The position numbers were made by a program, and so were the translations under genes. This document shows, in pieces, positions 55,549 through 63,488 of a DNA stretch of 64,000 bases. Positions within the stretch are counted from its first letter, which is position 1; each line of letters opens with the position of its first letter. Source of the DNA: Pelomonas sp. Root1444 (GTDB lineage Bacteria; Pseudomonadota; Gammaproteobacteria; Burkholderiales; Burkholderiaceae_C); the NCBI RefSeq assembly GCF_001426885.1, contig NZ_LMFP01000010.1, positions 63,649 to 127,648 on the forward strand, read 5' to 3'. The notes beneath the pieces were generated by a model that saw only the letters and a list, made by a program, of their open reading frames with translations, did no database searches and had not been told where the DNA came from.

Positions 55549-56544
55549 TCAGACGAACTGGTCGTCACCGCCACCTGCCAGCACGATCTGCCCCTCGTCC
55601 ACCAGGCGGCGCACGATCTTGAGCATTTCCTTCTGCTCGGCCTCCACCTCCGACAGGCGCACCGGGCCGCGGCTGTCCAGGTCCTCGCGCAGCGTCTCGG
55701 CCGCGCGGGTGGACATGTTGCGGAAGATCTTCTCGCGCAGGTCGGCGCTGGCGCCCTTGAGCGCGACGACCAGGCTTTCGCTCTGCACTTCCTTGAGCAC
55801 CGCCTGGATGCCCTTGTCGTCGATCTTGTTCACATCGTCGAAGGTGAACATGTTGTCCATGATCCGCTGCGCCAGGTCGGCGTCGGCCTCGCGCACGTAG
55901 TCCAGCACCGAGGCTTCGACGCTGGAGCCCATCATGTTGATGATCTCGGCCGCCGTCTTCGCGCCACCCAGCGAGCTCTTCTTCATGCGCTCGCCGCCGG
56001 CCAGGATCTGGCTCATCACTTCGTTCAAATCCTTCAGCGCGGTCGGCTGGATGCCGTCCAGCGTCGCGATGCGGATCAGCACCTCGTTGCGGCCGCGCTC
56101 GGGGAACATCTTCAGCACCGAAGCGGTCTGGTCGAAGTCGAGATGGGCCAGGATGGCCGCGATGATCTGCGGGTGCTCGTTGCGCAGCAGCTCGGCCACG
56201 CTGGCGGCGTCCATCCACTTCAGGCTCTCGATGCTCGAGACGTCGCTGCCCTGCAGGATGCGGTCCAGCAGCAGGTTGGCCTTGTCATCGCCCAGCGCCT
56301 TGCGCAGCACGGCGCGCACGTACTCGTCGGTGTCGGTGACGAGCGTGTGGTGCGTGTCGGCGAGGGTGTCGAACTTGTCCAGCACATCCTCGACCTGGGC
56401 GCGCTTGATGACCTTGAGCTTGGCGATCTGCTCGCCCAGCGCCTGCACCTCCTTGGGCGACAGGTGCTTGAAGACCTCGCTGGCTTCTTCCTCGCCCAGC
56501 GACATCAGCAAGATGGCTGCGTTCTCTATGCCCTTGTCATCCAT
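55549..56544 (-). CDS. fliG: Flagellar motor switch protein FliG
   Basis: This 331-residue rotor protein shows AILLMSLGEEEASEVFKHLS, ILAHLDFDQTASVLKMFPER and the C-terminal torque helix region with DLREKIFRNMSTRAAETLRE followed by DLDSRGPVRLSEVE. Charged residues for stator contact are present. It lies 13 bases after fliF. Confidence 0.97.
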   Translation of the reverse strand: MDDKGIENAAILLMSLGEEEASEVFKHLSPKEVQALGEQIAKLKVIKRAQVEDVLDKFDTLADTHHTLVTDTDEYVRAVLRKALGDDKANLLLDRILQGSDVSSIESLKWMDAASVAELLRNEHPQIIAAILAHLDFDQTASVLKMFPERGRNEVLIRIATLDGIQPTALKDLNEVMSQILAGGERMKKSSLGGAKTAAEIINMMGSSVEASVLDYVREADADLAQRIMDNMFTFDDVNKIDDKGIQAVLKEVQSESLVVALKGASADLREKIFRNMSTRAAETLREDLDSRGPVRLSEVEAEQKEMLKIVRRLVDEGQIVLAGGGDDQFV

Positions 56545-56557
56545 GGCTCAACCCTGA

Positions 56558-58252
56558 TCAGCTCGCAGTTTGTCCGGCCATCCAGTCGCGCACGATGTTG
56601 GCGACGGCGACCGGATTGTCGCGCGCCAGGGTGCGGGCGCGGTCGAGCTTCTCGTTGTGCAGCGGCGCTTCCAGCCTGGGCATGCCACCGCCGGGCAGCA
56701 GGTCCGTGTCGTCGACAACTTCATCGACCGTCTCGGTCTTCTCGTCCGGCAGCGGGGCCGGCGCGGCGGCCTTGATGGCCGGGCGGATCATGCCGAAGAC
56801 TGCGATCAGCGCGATGGCGACGAAGGCCAGCGGCACCATGGCGCTGCGGGCGATGTCCAGCAGCCAGGGCTGCTTCCACAGCGGCACGTCGGCGGGCTCG
56901 GTCTTGTCGACGACGAAGGGCGCGCTGATGACCTTGACCGAGTCGCCGCGCTCGGCGTTGAAGCCCATCGCCTCCTTGACCAGGTCCGTCAGGCGCGTGA
57001 CCTCCTCCGCCGGCACCGGCTGGGTGGTCGTCTTGCCCTTGGCGTCGGTCACCGAGCGGTGGTTGACGACGATGGCGGCGTTCAGGCGCTTGACGTTGCC
57101 GACCGCGCCGCGCGTCACGCGCACCGTCTTGTCGACCTCGTAGTTGGTGACCTGCTCACGGCGGCTGTTGCCGTTGGCCGCCGCGCCCTGGGCGGGCTGC
57201 AGCGGTGCGCTGGCGCCGTTGACCGGCGCGACGGCCGGCACCGGCGGCTGGTTGGTGGCCGCGCCCGGCACGCCCGTGGCCGGGGCGCCGCTGCTGTTGT
57301 TGGACTCGTTGCTCTGGCTGGAGCGCACCGCTGCCTGGGCATTGGGGCCCTGGTTGGGGCGGTACTCCTCGGCGGTCGCCTCGGTCTGCGAGAAGTCGAC
57401 GTCGGCCGTCACGGTGGCGCGCAGGTTGTCGCGGCCCACGACGGGTTCCAGCAGGTCGAGGATGCGCTTGTTGAAGCCGGCCTCGACCTGCGTCTTGTAG
57501 TGCAGCTGCTGGCTGTCCAGCCCGGTGGCGGGGTCGGCGCCGGTCTGGGAGAGCAGGGCGCCGGTCTGGTCCAGCACGCTGACGGCCTTCGGGTTCAGCT
57601 CGGGCACGCTGGACGAGACCAGGTGCACGATGCCGGCGATCTGGCCGCGGTCCAGCGTGCGGCCGCCGCGCAGCGTCAGCATGACCGAGGCACTGGGCTT
57701 TTGCTGCTCGCGGAAGAAGCCGTTCTGCTGCGGGATGGCCAGGTGCACGCGGGCATCGGCCACGTCGGACATGGCGGTGATGGTGCGGGTCAGCTCGCCC
57801 TCCAGCGCGCGCTGGAAGTTCAGGCGCTCGTTGAACTGGGTCTGGCCGATCGAGGACTTGTCCATCAGCTCGAAGCCGACCGCGTTGCCGGTGCCGCCCT
57901 TGGGCAAGCCGGCCGCCGCGAGCTTCATGCGCAGCTCGTAGACCTGGCTGGCCGGTACGAGGATGGTGCCGCCGGCCTCATGCTTGTAGGGCACCTGCAG
58001 CGCAGACAGCTGGCCGATGACGGCGCCGCCGTCCTTGTCGGACAGGCCGCTGAACAGCGGCCGGTAGTCGCCCTGCGACGACCACAGCGTGATCGCGAGC
58101 ACGGCACCGGCCAGCGCCAGCAGGCCGGCGCCCATGGTCAGCTTGCTGCGCATCGGCAGCCCGTTGAGGCGCTGCACGAAGTTGGGCGCAGCGCCGACCG
58201 GGGTGATCATCACCGGGGCGGCGGCAGCGGGGGCACTCAGGGCGTTGTCCAT
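56558..58252 (-). CDS. fliF: Flagellar MS-ring protein FliF
   Basis: This 564-residue protein has two spans (about 40-58 and near 460-480) enclosing a periplasmic ring-building region (GGAVIGQLSALQVPYKHEAG, LIGQ-type text replaced here by GQTQFNERLNFQRALEGEL). The variable Ala/Pro/Asn-rich segment before the second span is normal. The C-terminus binds FliG. ATG at 58252 (MDNALSAPAAAAPV) is chosen. The 45-codon upstream extension is not homologous. Confidence 0.96.
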   Translation of the reverse strand: MDNALSAPAAAAPVMITPVGAAPNFVQRLNGLPMRSKLTMGAGLLALAGAVLAITLWSSQGDYRPLFSGLSDKDGGAVIGQLSALQVPYKHEAGGTILVPASQVYELRMKLAAAGLPKGGTGNAVGFELMDKSSIGQTQFNERLNFQRALEGELTRTITAMSDVADARVHLAIPQQNGFFREQQKPSASVMLTLRGGRTLDRGQIAGIVHLVSSSVPELNPKAVSVLDQTGALLSQTGADPATGLDSQQLHYKTQVEAGFNKRILDLLEPVVGRDNLRATVTADVDFSQTEATAEEYRPNQGPNAQAAVRSSQSNESNNSSGAPATGVPGAATNQPPVPAVAPVNGASAPLQPAQGAAANGNSRREQVTNYEVDKTVRVTRGAVGNVKRLNAAIVVNHRSVTDAKGKTTTQPVPAEEVTRLTDLVKEAMGFNAERGDSVKVISAPFVVDKTEPADVPLWKQPWLLDIARSAMVPLAFVAIALIAVFGMIRPAIKAAAPAPLPDEKTETVDEVVDDTDLLPGGGMPRLEAPLHNEKLDRARTLARDNPVAVANIVRDWMAGQTAS

Positions 58253-58398
58253 CGGGTGGGCAGATACAGCAGAGGCCGGAACTCCGGCGATGGCGCAAAT
58301 TATTCGTGCCGGCACCCTCAAGAAAGCGCCGAAGTAGCCGACCACGCCCGTGCATCTCTGCGCTTCGCGCCCGTGACTTGCTGCCAAAGTCCTGCCCC

Positions 58399-58725
58399 AT
58401 GGACATGAAGCTGCGCCCCTTCGACTTTGCCCAGGCCGCCGCCCGGGCAGGCCTGGCGGTCAATGGCACGCCGCTGGCCCCCAAGCCGGCCGCGACGGCC
58501 GGTGCCAGCTTCGGCGACGCGATGACGCAGGCGCTCAAGGGCGTCAGCGCCCAGCAGAACGAAGCCGCCCGCCTGCAGCGCGAGGTGCAGCTGGACAACC
58601 CGACCGTCAGCCTCGAAGAGACCATGGTCGCGATGCAGAAGGCGCAGATCGGGTTCCAGGCGACGCTGCAGGTGCGCAACCGGCTGGTGTCGGCCTACTC
58701 CGAAATCATGAACATGCAGATTTAG
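58399..58725 (+). CDS. fliE: Flagellar hook-basal body protein FliE
   Basis: This 108-residue protein has a FliE C-terminus (DNPTVSLEETMVAMQKAQIG, LQVRNRLVSAYSEIMNMQ). It links MS ring and rod and is exported early. It is divergent from fliF, with 146 bases between the two starts. ATG at 58399 or 58405 is possible and neither has a good ribosome binding site. The stop lies inside the left arm of the palindromic element 58720-58844. Confidence 0.95.
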   Translation: MDMKLRPFDFAQAAARAGLAVNGTPLAPKPAATAGASFGDAMTQALKGVSAQQNEAARLQREVQLDNPTVSLEETMVAMQKAQIGFQATLQVRNRLVSAYSEIMNMQI

Positions 58726-58844
58726 TGGGCCGCTGGCCTGCTGCGCGGCTGCATGGCGCGCCTGCGTTGCTCGCCGTACGGGTGTACGGCTCCGCTACTC
58801 GACGCACCCTGCAACCGCTCGCGACGGCCATCGGCCCACTAAAT
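58720..58844. repeat. 125-bp palindromic (MITE-like) element after fliE
   Basis: ATTTAGTGGGCCG at 58720-58732 is the exact reverse complement of CGGCCCACTAAAT at 58832-58844. The arms continue as imperfect complements towards a central perfect stem GCCGTAC-GGGT-GTACGGC (58768-58785). The whole element can fold into one long hairpin. It separates converging fliE and a pseudopilin gene, so it may also terminate both. Confidence 0.8.
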
Positions 58845-58854
58845 TGGGCGTTGC

Positions 58855-59358
58855 TCAGCAACTGCCTTTTCGGGCGTCGGAGCCGCAGATCGCCGGCCGG
58901 CCCAGTGGGTTCAGGTCGATGTGCAGTTGCTGGTTGCGCTCGTTGGAAATGCCGATGCGCGTCCAGCCCAGTGCGCGGCCTTTGCCGGCTTCGAAGGTGA
59001 TGCCCTGGCCGGATTGCAGCAGCATGCCCTTGTGGTCGTGTGACGAAATGCCGCTGAGCTCGCAGCGCGGCGCGCCGGTGCCGCAGTCGCAGGCGGGCTG
59101 GCGGCTGGCGCCCCAGCACCATTGCGCCCCACTCTGGAAGCTCACGTAGACGTTGCGCCCTTCATCCACGCTGAGGGCGCGGGCGCGGCGCAGGTCCAGC
59201 TCCAGCAGCTCGGCCACATGGCGCAGCCGCTGGCGGGCCAGGTAGCTGGAATAGTTCGGCACTGCCACGGCCAGCACGATGCCCAGGATGGCCATCACGG
59301 CGGCCAACTCGATCAGCGTGAAGCCTCGCCTCCCGCCGTGGCCGCGGCCGCACGTCAT
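58855..59358 (-). CDS. GspH/FimT-type pseudopilin
   Basis: This 167-residue protein has a type IV prepilin leader (RRG then FTLIEL, cleavage before Phe13, Glu at +5). A hydrophobic N-terminal helix (18-36) is followed by a globular domain with six cysteines (81, 90, 92, 99, 158, 167), which suggests disulfides. Such minor pseudopilins prime type IV pilus or type II secretion filaments. No other pilus gene is nearby. Its ATG overlaps the stop of a PilZ flagellar-brake gene, so it is co-expressed with motility genes. Confidence 0.87.
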   Translation of the reverse strand: MTCGRGHGGRRGFTLIELAAVMAILGIVLAVAVPNYSSYLARQRLRHVAELLELDLRRARALSVDEGRNVYVSFQSGAQWCWGASRQPACDCGTGAPRCELSGISSHDHKGMLLQSGQGITFEAGKGRALGWTRIGISNERNQQLHIDLNPLGRPAICGSDARKGSC

Positions 59359-60086
59359 GTGTCGAGCTTGAGCAGCCGGCGGCGCTTCTGCGTCTGGTCC
59401 ACATAGACCTGCAGCGCGCGGCCGGCGGCGGCGTCGAGGTCGACGAAGGAGCAGCCGAGCTGCCGCAGGCCGTTGGCATCCGCGCCGATGGGGCTGGCAT
59501 GGTGGGGCAGCAGGGCGATGCGCAGGGCGGTGATGCGGTCCAGCTCCAGCACCAGCCCGGTAGCGACCTGGCCGGTGGCCAGCGGCTGCGCGTCGCCCGG
59601 CAGCGCCAGGGCCAGGCCGCCGATGCTGATGTCCAGCACGCGCAGTGCCTGGCCATGCCCGTCACCGCCCGGCACGATGACGCGGGGGTAGACGCTGCCC
59701 GCCGGCTGCACGCGGAAGGACTGGCGGCGCTGGAAGCGGTAGAGGCGCTCGGGCAGGCTGCTGCGCAGCACGGCGCCCTGTGCGCCGCTGACGAGGACGG
59801 TGTCGTCCAGCTCGAACTGCAGCTTGATGGCGCCGAGATAGGCGACGGCGGTGATCTCGCCGCTGGCCACGAGCGCCTGGCTGACGCCTTCGGGGTCGGC
59901 GCCGATCTCCAGGCCCAGCACGTTGGCTGCGGCGTCCAGCGTGCCGATGCGGCTGGCCAGGCTCTGGCCCGGCGGGCCGTTCAGCAGCACGGTGGCGTTA
60001 TCGCGTTGGAGCTGCTGCAAATACGCCGCGATTTCAGCGGCGGCAGTGACGCGGAATTCCTCGGGAGCGGCGGGGCTGGCAGTCAT
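59355..60086 (-). CDS. YcgR-like flagellar brake protein with PilZ domain
   Basis: This 243-residue protein has an N-terminal YcgR domain (EIAAYLQQLQRDNATVLLNG) and a C-terminal PilZ domain whose c-di-GMP motifs are RRQSFRV and DISIGGLALALPG. In related bacteria it slows the motor when c-di-GMP is high. ATG at 60086 is preferred. A GTG at 60113 would add nine residues, and neither has a clear ribosome binding site. It lies within the flagellar block, between fliT and the pseudopilin gene. Confidence 0.88.
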   Translation of the reverse strand: MTASPAAPEEFRVTAAAEIAAYLQQLQRDNATVLLNGPPGQSLASRIGTLDAAANVLGLEIGADPEGVSQALVASGEITAVAYLGAIKLQFELDDTVLVSGAQGAVLRSSLPERLYRFQRRQSFRVQPAGSVYPRVIVPGGDGHGQALRVLDISIGGLALALPGDAQPLATGQVATGLVLELDRITALRIALLPHHASPIGADANGLRQLGCSFVDLDAAAGRALQVYVDQTQKRRRLLKLDT

Positions 60087-60124
60087 ATCGCGATGGTAGT
60101 CGCGTGGCTGCACTTGCGTTGAGG

Positions 60125-60158
60125 CCGAGCGCCGGGCCGTCCCAAGGCGAGGGGCTCA
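60125..60158 (+). repeat. Short third copy of the dispersed repeat, ending at the fliT stop codon
   Basis: GCGCCGGGCCGTCCCAAG followed directly by GCGAGGGGCTCA matches both ends of the copy at 47752-47893, with the middle missing. As there, the right end reaches the stop codon of the upstream minus-strand gene, here fliT. Confidence 0.6.
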
Positions 60159-60455
60159 ATGGACCATACGGCTCTTGCCCGCCATCACCTGGTTCAGGTC
60201 TTCCAGCCAGGGCTCGGCCAGGTGGCGGATCTCGGCATCATTGAGCAGGATGCGCTGCATGATGCGTGTCTTGAGCTGCTTCTCGGTGGTGCCGAGCTGG
60301 CTCTCGTTGGCGGCGGCCTTGAGCTGCGAGATCAGCAGCACGCAGGCCCCTTCGAGCTTGACGACCTCATCCCAGTTGCCCGTGCGGGCGGCCGACAGCA
60401 TGTCGGCGCTGGCTTGTTCGATGGCTTCGTAGTAGTTCAGCAGTTCGGAGTTCAT
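60156..60455 (-). CDS. fliT: Flagellar export chaperone FliT
   Basis: This 99-residue helical protein begins MNSELLNYYEAIEQASADML, with typical FliT length. WDEVVKLEGACVLLISQLKA and the C-terminal LNDAEIRHLAEPWLEDLNQV agree with the family. FliT keeps the cap protein FliD export-competent. It follows fliS by 26 bases. The longer upstream frame overlaps fliS and was rejected. Confidence 0.85.
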   Translation of the reverse strand: MNSELLNYYEAIEQASADMLSAARTGNWDEVVKLEGACVLLISQLKAAANESQLGTTEKQLKTRIMQRILLNDAEIRHLAEPWLEDLNQVMAGKSRMVH

Positions 60456-60481
60456 TGCGGGATACCGGGTGATTCTGGGTT

Positions 60482-60928
60482 TCAGGCAGCGCGGGCGGCG
60501 GGGGCGCCGATGGCAGCAGGCGACTGGCCGATGGTGGTCCAGGCTTCGCGCACGGGGGTCAGCAGGCGTTGGCACTCTTCGATGGCGCCGCGGTCGCTCT
60601 TCAGGTTCGCGTGGGTCAGGCGCATGCAGACGTAGCCGTAGAGCTCACGCAGGTCGGTGGCCAGCTGGCCGGCCGACAGGTCGAGCGAGGCGCGCAGGCC
60701 TTCGTCGAGGATGCGCACGGCACGGCCCAGCGCCCGGCCCTTGAGTTCGACGTTGCCAGCCTGGATGGCCTGGCTGGCCTGGGCCATCGCGTCGAAGACA
60801 CCGTCGAACAGCATGGCCACGAGGCGGTGCGGGCTGGCCGCCTGCACGTCCGTCTCCAAGCCCACTTTGGCGTAGAGGGTGGCGCTTTGATTGCGGGCTG
60901 CGAAGGGGGAGGACATGTTGCCGTACAT
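60482..60928 (-). CDS. fliS: Flagellin export chaperone FliS
   Basis: This 148-residue protein has TLYAKVGLETDVQAASPHRL followed by VAMLFDGVFDAMAQA, and RILDEGLRASLDLSAGQLA, the classic FliS four-helix pattern. It binds the flagellin C-terminus to prevent premature polymerisation. The ATG at 60928 (MYGNMSSP) is chosen, and 60916 is an alternative. A sigma28-like promoter lies upstream at 60963-60990. Confidence 0.95.
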   Translation of the reverse strand: MYGNMSSPFAARNQSATLYAKVGLETDVQAASPHRLVAMLFDGVFDAMAQASQAIQAGNVELKGRALGRAVRILDEGLRASLDLSAGQLATDLRELYGYVCMRLTHANLKSDRGAIEECQRLLTPVREAWTTIGQSPAAIGAPAARAA

Positions 60929-60962
60929 GGTGAGCTGCTGGAGGCGTCGTCGTGTTGACTGT

Positions 60963-60990
60963 TTTTCGGCCTCTGCCCGGGGGAACTTGA
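60963..60990 (-). promoter_or_regulatory. Sigma28-like promoter before fliS
   Basis: On the minus strand TCAA (60987-60990), 16 bases, then GCCGAAAA (60963-60970) resembles the sigma28 pattern TAAA-N15-GCCGATAA. TCAAGTTCC also echoes the fliD promoter TAAAGTTCC. It stands after the fliD terminator, so fliS-fliT would have their own FliA control. The spacer is one base long. Confidence 0.5.
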
Positions 60991-61040
60991 GCCGCCCTTG
61001 CGTCAAACACCCTGGGAACTGTGCGCTTGTTTCCGCTTAA

Positions 61041-61072
61041 GGAAAAGACAACGGCGACCCGAGGGTCGCCGT
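61041..61072 (-). terminator. Rho-independent terminator after fliD
   Basis: ACGGCGACCC (61051-61060) and GGGTCGCCGT (61063-61072) make a 10-bp stem. On the minus strand it is followed by TGTCTTTTCC. It lies 35 bases past the fliD stop and separates fliD from fliS. Confidence 0.8.
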
Positions 61073-61106
61073 CGCGCTGCCAGCCGCCTGAGCGGCCTGG
61101 GTGGCC

Positions 61107-62516
61107 TCACTCGTTGAGCTTGGCGAGCTGCTGCGTCACGTAGTTGGACAGGCCGTTGAGCTTGCTCATCTGCGTGTCCAGCGCCGTGTAGCGGGCGCGC
61201 AGGCGCGCCTCGGTGCGCGCGACGCGGTCCTCGAGCTGGTCCGCGCGCTTGTTGTTGTTGTCGATGAGCTTCTGCAGCCCGGCCTGGCGGCTGCTGACGC
61301 GGCCGTCGGTGCTGAGCGCGCCGTCGATGTAGCTGCGGATGCGCTGGGCGAAGCCGTCGTTGCTGCTGTCGGTGCCGTCCAGCCCCATGAAGAGCTTCTT
61401 GACGCTGTCCAGGTTGCCCAGCGCCGTGTTGAGCTTGGTTTCCGAGGTCTTCAAGCTGCCGTCGCTGCCGGGCTCCAGGCCGATCTCGGCGAGGCGGCCG
61501 ATGCTGCCGGCCAGCGAGGTGGTGCCGCCGATGATGCTGCGCAGCTGGTTCTGCAGGCCCACGGCGGTGGAGTCGCCCTGCAGCGTGCCGGCGGTCTTGG
61601 CGCCCTCGTCGTACTTGGTCTGCTCGCGCAGCAGCGCATTGACGGCGTTGTAGGCGGCCGTGAAGTCGGTGATGAGCTTCTTGATCGAGTCCTTGTCCTG
61701 GCCGACGGTGACGCTGGCCGGGATGGTGGTCGTCTTCAGCAGCGTGATGTTGAGGCCGTCGATGGCCTCTTTCAGCGAGTTGGACTCGGAACTGACGTCG
61801 ATGCCGTTGATCAGCGCGCGGGCGTTCTGGGCCGGCAGCGTCTGGATCAGCGACGTGACGCCGACGCGCGGGTCGTAGCTCAGGTCGGCCAGGCCACCCG
61901 TGGCTTCGATGCGGAAACCATTGGTTTCGCCGGTGGCGGTGGAGCGCAGCGTCAGGCGTGCGCCGTTGGCGTCGTTGACGATGGAGGCCGTCACGCCGGC
62001 GTTGGACGAGTTGATGGCGTCACGGATGCCGCTCAGCGTGTCCTGCCCGTTGCCGATGTTGATCGTGATGGGCGTGGCGCCGGCCTTGTCGGTGAAGGTC
62101 GTGTTGTTGCTGCCCCAGGCGCCGAGCGTGATCGTCAGGCTGCCCTGACCGACGGTGGCCGTGGAGCTGGCGTAAGGCGTGCCGCTGACCAGCGTCTGCG
62201 ACTGGGCGAGCTTGCTGACCTCGATCGATACGTTGCCGATGGACGCGCCGGTACCGGCGCTGACCGAGACGCTCGTCGGGTCGCTGGACGTGGCGAGGGT
62301 GCCGCCCCAGGTGCTGGGGGAGGTGAGCTTGGCGGCCGCGTCGCGCAGCGTGGCCAGCGAGCTCTGTACCTTGCCGAAGGCGGAGAGCTCGGTCTTGAGC
62401 CCTTCGGTCTTCTTCGTCAGCTGGGTGATGGGCGTGCGTTCGGCAGAGACGAGCTTGCTCACCAGCGACTCGATGTCGAGGCCGCTGCCGATGCCGGCTG
62501 AGGTGATGGTTGCCAT
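61107..62516 (-). CDS. fliD: Flagellar filament cap protein FliD
   Basis: This 469-residue protein opens with SAGIGSGLDIESLVSKLVSA, the FliD_N signature. A variable D2-D3 region follows, and a conserved C-terminus has coiled-coil ends (RYTALDTQMSKLNGLSNYV). It caps the filament and promotes flagellin folding. A strong sigma28 promoter is located at 62553-62579, and a terminator follows the gene. Confidence 0.96.
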   Translation of the reverse strand: MATITSAGIGSGLDIESLVSKLVSAERTPITQLTKKTEGLKTELSAFGKVQSSLATLRDAAAKLTSPSTWGGTLATSSDPTSVSVSAGTGASIGNVSIEVSKLAQSQTLVSGTPYASSTATVGQGSLTITLGAWGSNNTTFTDKAGATPITINIGNGQDTLSGIRDAINSSNAGVTASIVNDANGARLTLRSTATGETNGFRIEATGGLADLSYDPRVGVTSLIQTLPAQNARALINGIDVSSESNSLKEAIDGLNITLLKTTTIPASVTVGQDKDSIKKLITDFTAAYNAVNALLREQTKYDEGAKTAGTLQGDSTAVGLQNQLRSIIGGTTSLAGSIGRLAEIGLEPGSDGSLKTSETKLNTALGNLDSVKKLFMGLDGTDSSNDGFAQRIRSYIDGALSTDGRVSSRQAGLQKLIDNNNKRADQLEDRVARTEARLRARYTALDTQMSKLNGLSNYVTQQLAKLNE

Positions 62517-62530
62517 GCTGCGAAATGTAG

Positions 62531-62561
62531 AAAAGGCCGATATGCCAGAGCGATATCGGCC
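62531..62561 (-). terminator. Terminator of flagellin gene fliC, overlapping the fliD promoter
   Basis: On the minus strand GGCCGATAT, a nine-base loop and ATATCGGCC form a perfect 9-bp stem followed by TTTT. It lies about 50 bases after the fliC stop. Its first arm contains the -10 element of the fliD promoter. Confidence 0.85.
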
Positions 62562-62579
62562 AGGGTTCCCGGAACTTTA
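62553..62579 (-). promoter_or_regulatory. Sigma28 (FliA) promoter of fliD
   Basis: TAAA (62576-62579), exactly 15 bases, then GCCGATAT (62553-62560) matches the sigma28 consensus with a single mismatch in the last position. Transcription would start near 62545-62548, about 30 bases before the fliD ATG. Confidence 0.9.
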
Positions 62580-62608
62580 GGCCCAGGACCGAATTTTTTT
62601 GAGCGCTT

Positions 62609-63475
62609 TCAGCGTTGCAGCAGCGACAGCACCTGCTGTGGCAACTGGTTGGCCTGGGCGACCATCGCGTTGCCGGCCTGTTGCAGGATCTGTGCCCGGC
62701 TCATGTTGGAGGTTTCCTGGGCAAAGTCGGCGTCCATGATCCGGCTGCGGGCGGCGGTCTGGTTCTCGACGGCGACCTGCAGGTTGGAGATCACCGCGTC
62801 GAAGCGCGACTGGATCGCACCGTAGGTCGCCCGGGTGTTGTTGACGAAGTCCAGCGCCAGGTCGATGTTGTCGATGACGACACCCAGCGCCGCGAAGTCT
62901 GCGGTGTTGTCGATGGGCGTCGGGAAGGGCGCCGTGCCGGTGCCGACGATGGCGGACATCGTGGCTTCGGTGGTGAGGTCCAGCGCGTTGATCGCGATGG
63001 AGTCGTTGGTCGTCGTGTTGGCACCGATCTGGAAGGTCTGTGCCAGCCCACTGGCGTCGGCCAGGATGGGTTTGCCGTTGAAGGTGGTCGCATTCATGAT
63101 GCGCCACATCTCCGAGGCCAGCTGCTCGAACTCTTTGTTCAGCGAATCCTTGTCGGAATTGCTGTTCGTGCTGTTACGAGCCTGCACGGTCAGTTCCCGC
63201 ATGCGCTGCAGGTTCTCGCCGAGCTTGCCCAGCGCGCCTTCCGCCGTCTGCGCCAGCGAGATGCCGTCGTTCGCATTCCGGATGGCGACATTCATGCCGC
63301 GCACCTGGGTGTTCATGCGTTCTGCGATGGCCAGGCCGGCCGCATCATCCTTCGCCGAGTTCACACGCAGGCCGGACGACAGGCGCTGCATGGAGGTCGC
63401 CAGCGACGATTGCGAAGCGTTCAGGTTCCGCTGCGCATTCAAAGAGACGATGTTGGTGTTGATGGTCTGGGGCAT
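62609..63475 (-). CDS. fliC: Flagellin
   Basis: This 288-residue filament subunit has a conserved N-terminus (NTNIVSLNAQRNLNASQSSL, LRVNSAKDDAAGLAIAERM) and C-terminus (SRIMDADFAQETSNMSRAQI, then LPQQVLSLL) around a short variable centre. It is a small flagellin without large D2/D3 domains. The start follows GAGGAG by six to seven bases, directly after a strong leader hairpin. It lies downstream of a second flagellin gene on the same strand. Confidence 0.97.
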   Translation of the reverse strand: MPQTINTNIVSLNAQRNLNASQSSLATSMQRLSSGLRVNSAKDDAAGLAIAERMNTQVRGMNVAIRNANDGISLAQTAEGALGKLGENLQRMRELTVQARNSTNSNSDKDSLNKEFEQLASEMWRIMNATTFNGKPILADASGLAQTFQIGANTTTNDSIAINALDLTTEATMSAIVGTGTAPFPTPIDNTADFAALGVVIDNIDLALDFVNNTRATYGAIQSRFDAVISNLQVAVENQTAARSRIMDADFAQETSNMSRAQILQQAGNAMVAQANQLPQQVLSLLQR

Positions 63476-63488
63476 TACGCACTCCTCG

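Noticed and set aside
58270..58320. Sigma54-like CGGCACG...TTTGC on the minus strand before fliF
   Set aside because: The GG and GC dinucleotides are 12 bases apart, whereas sigma54 promoters need 10; the spacing is strict.
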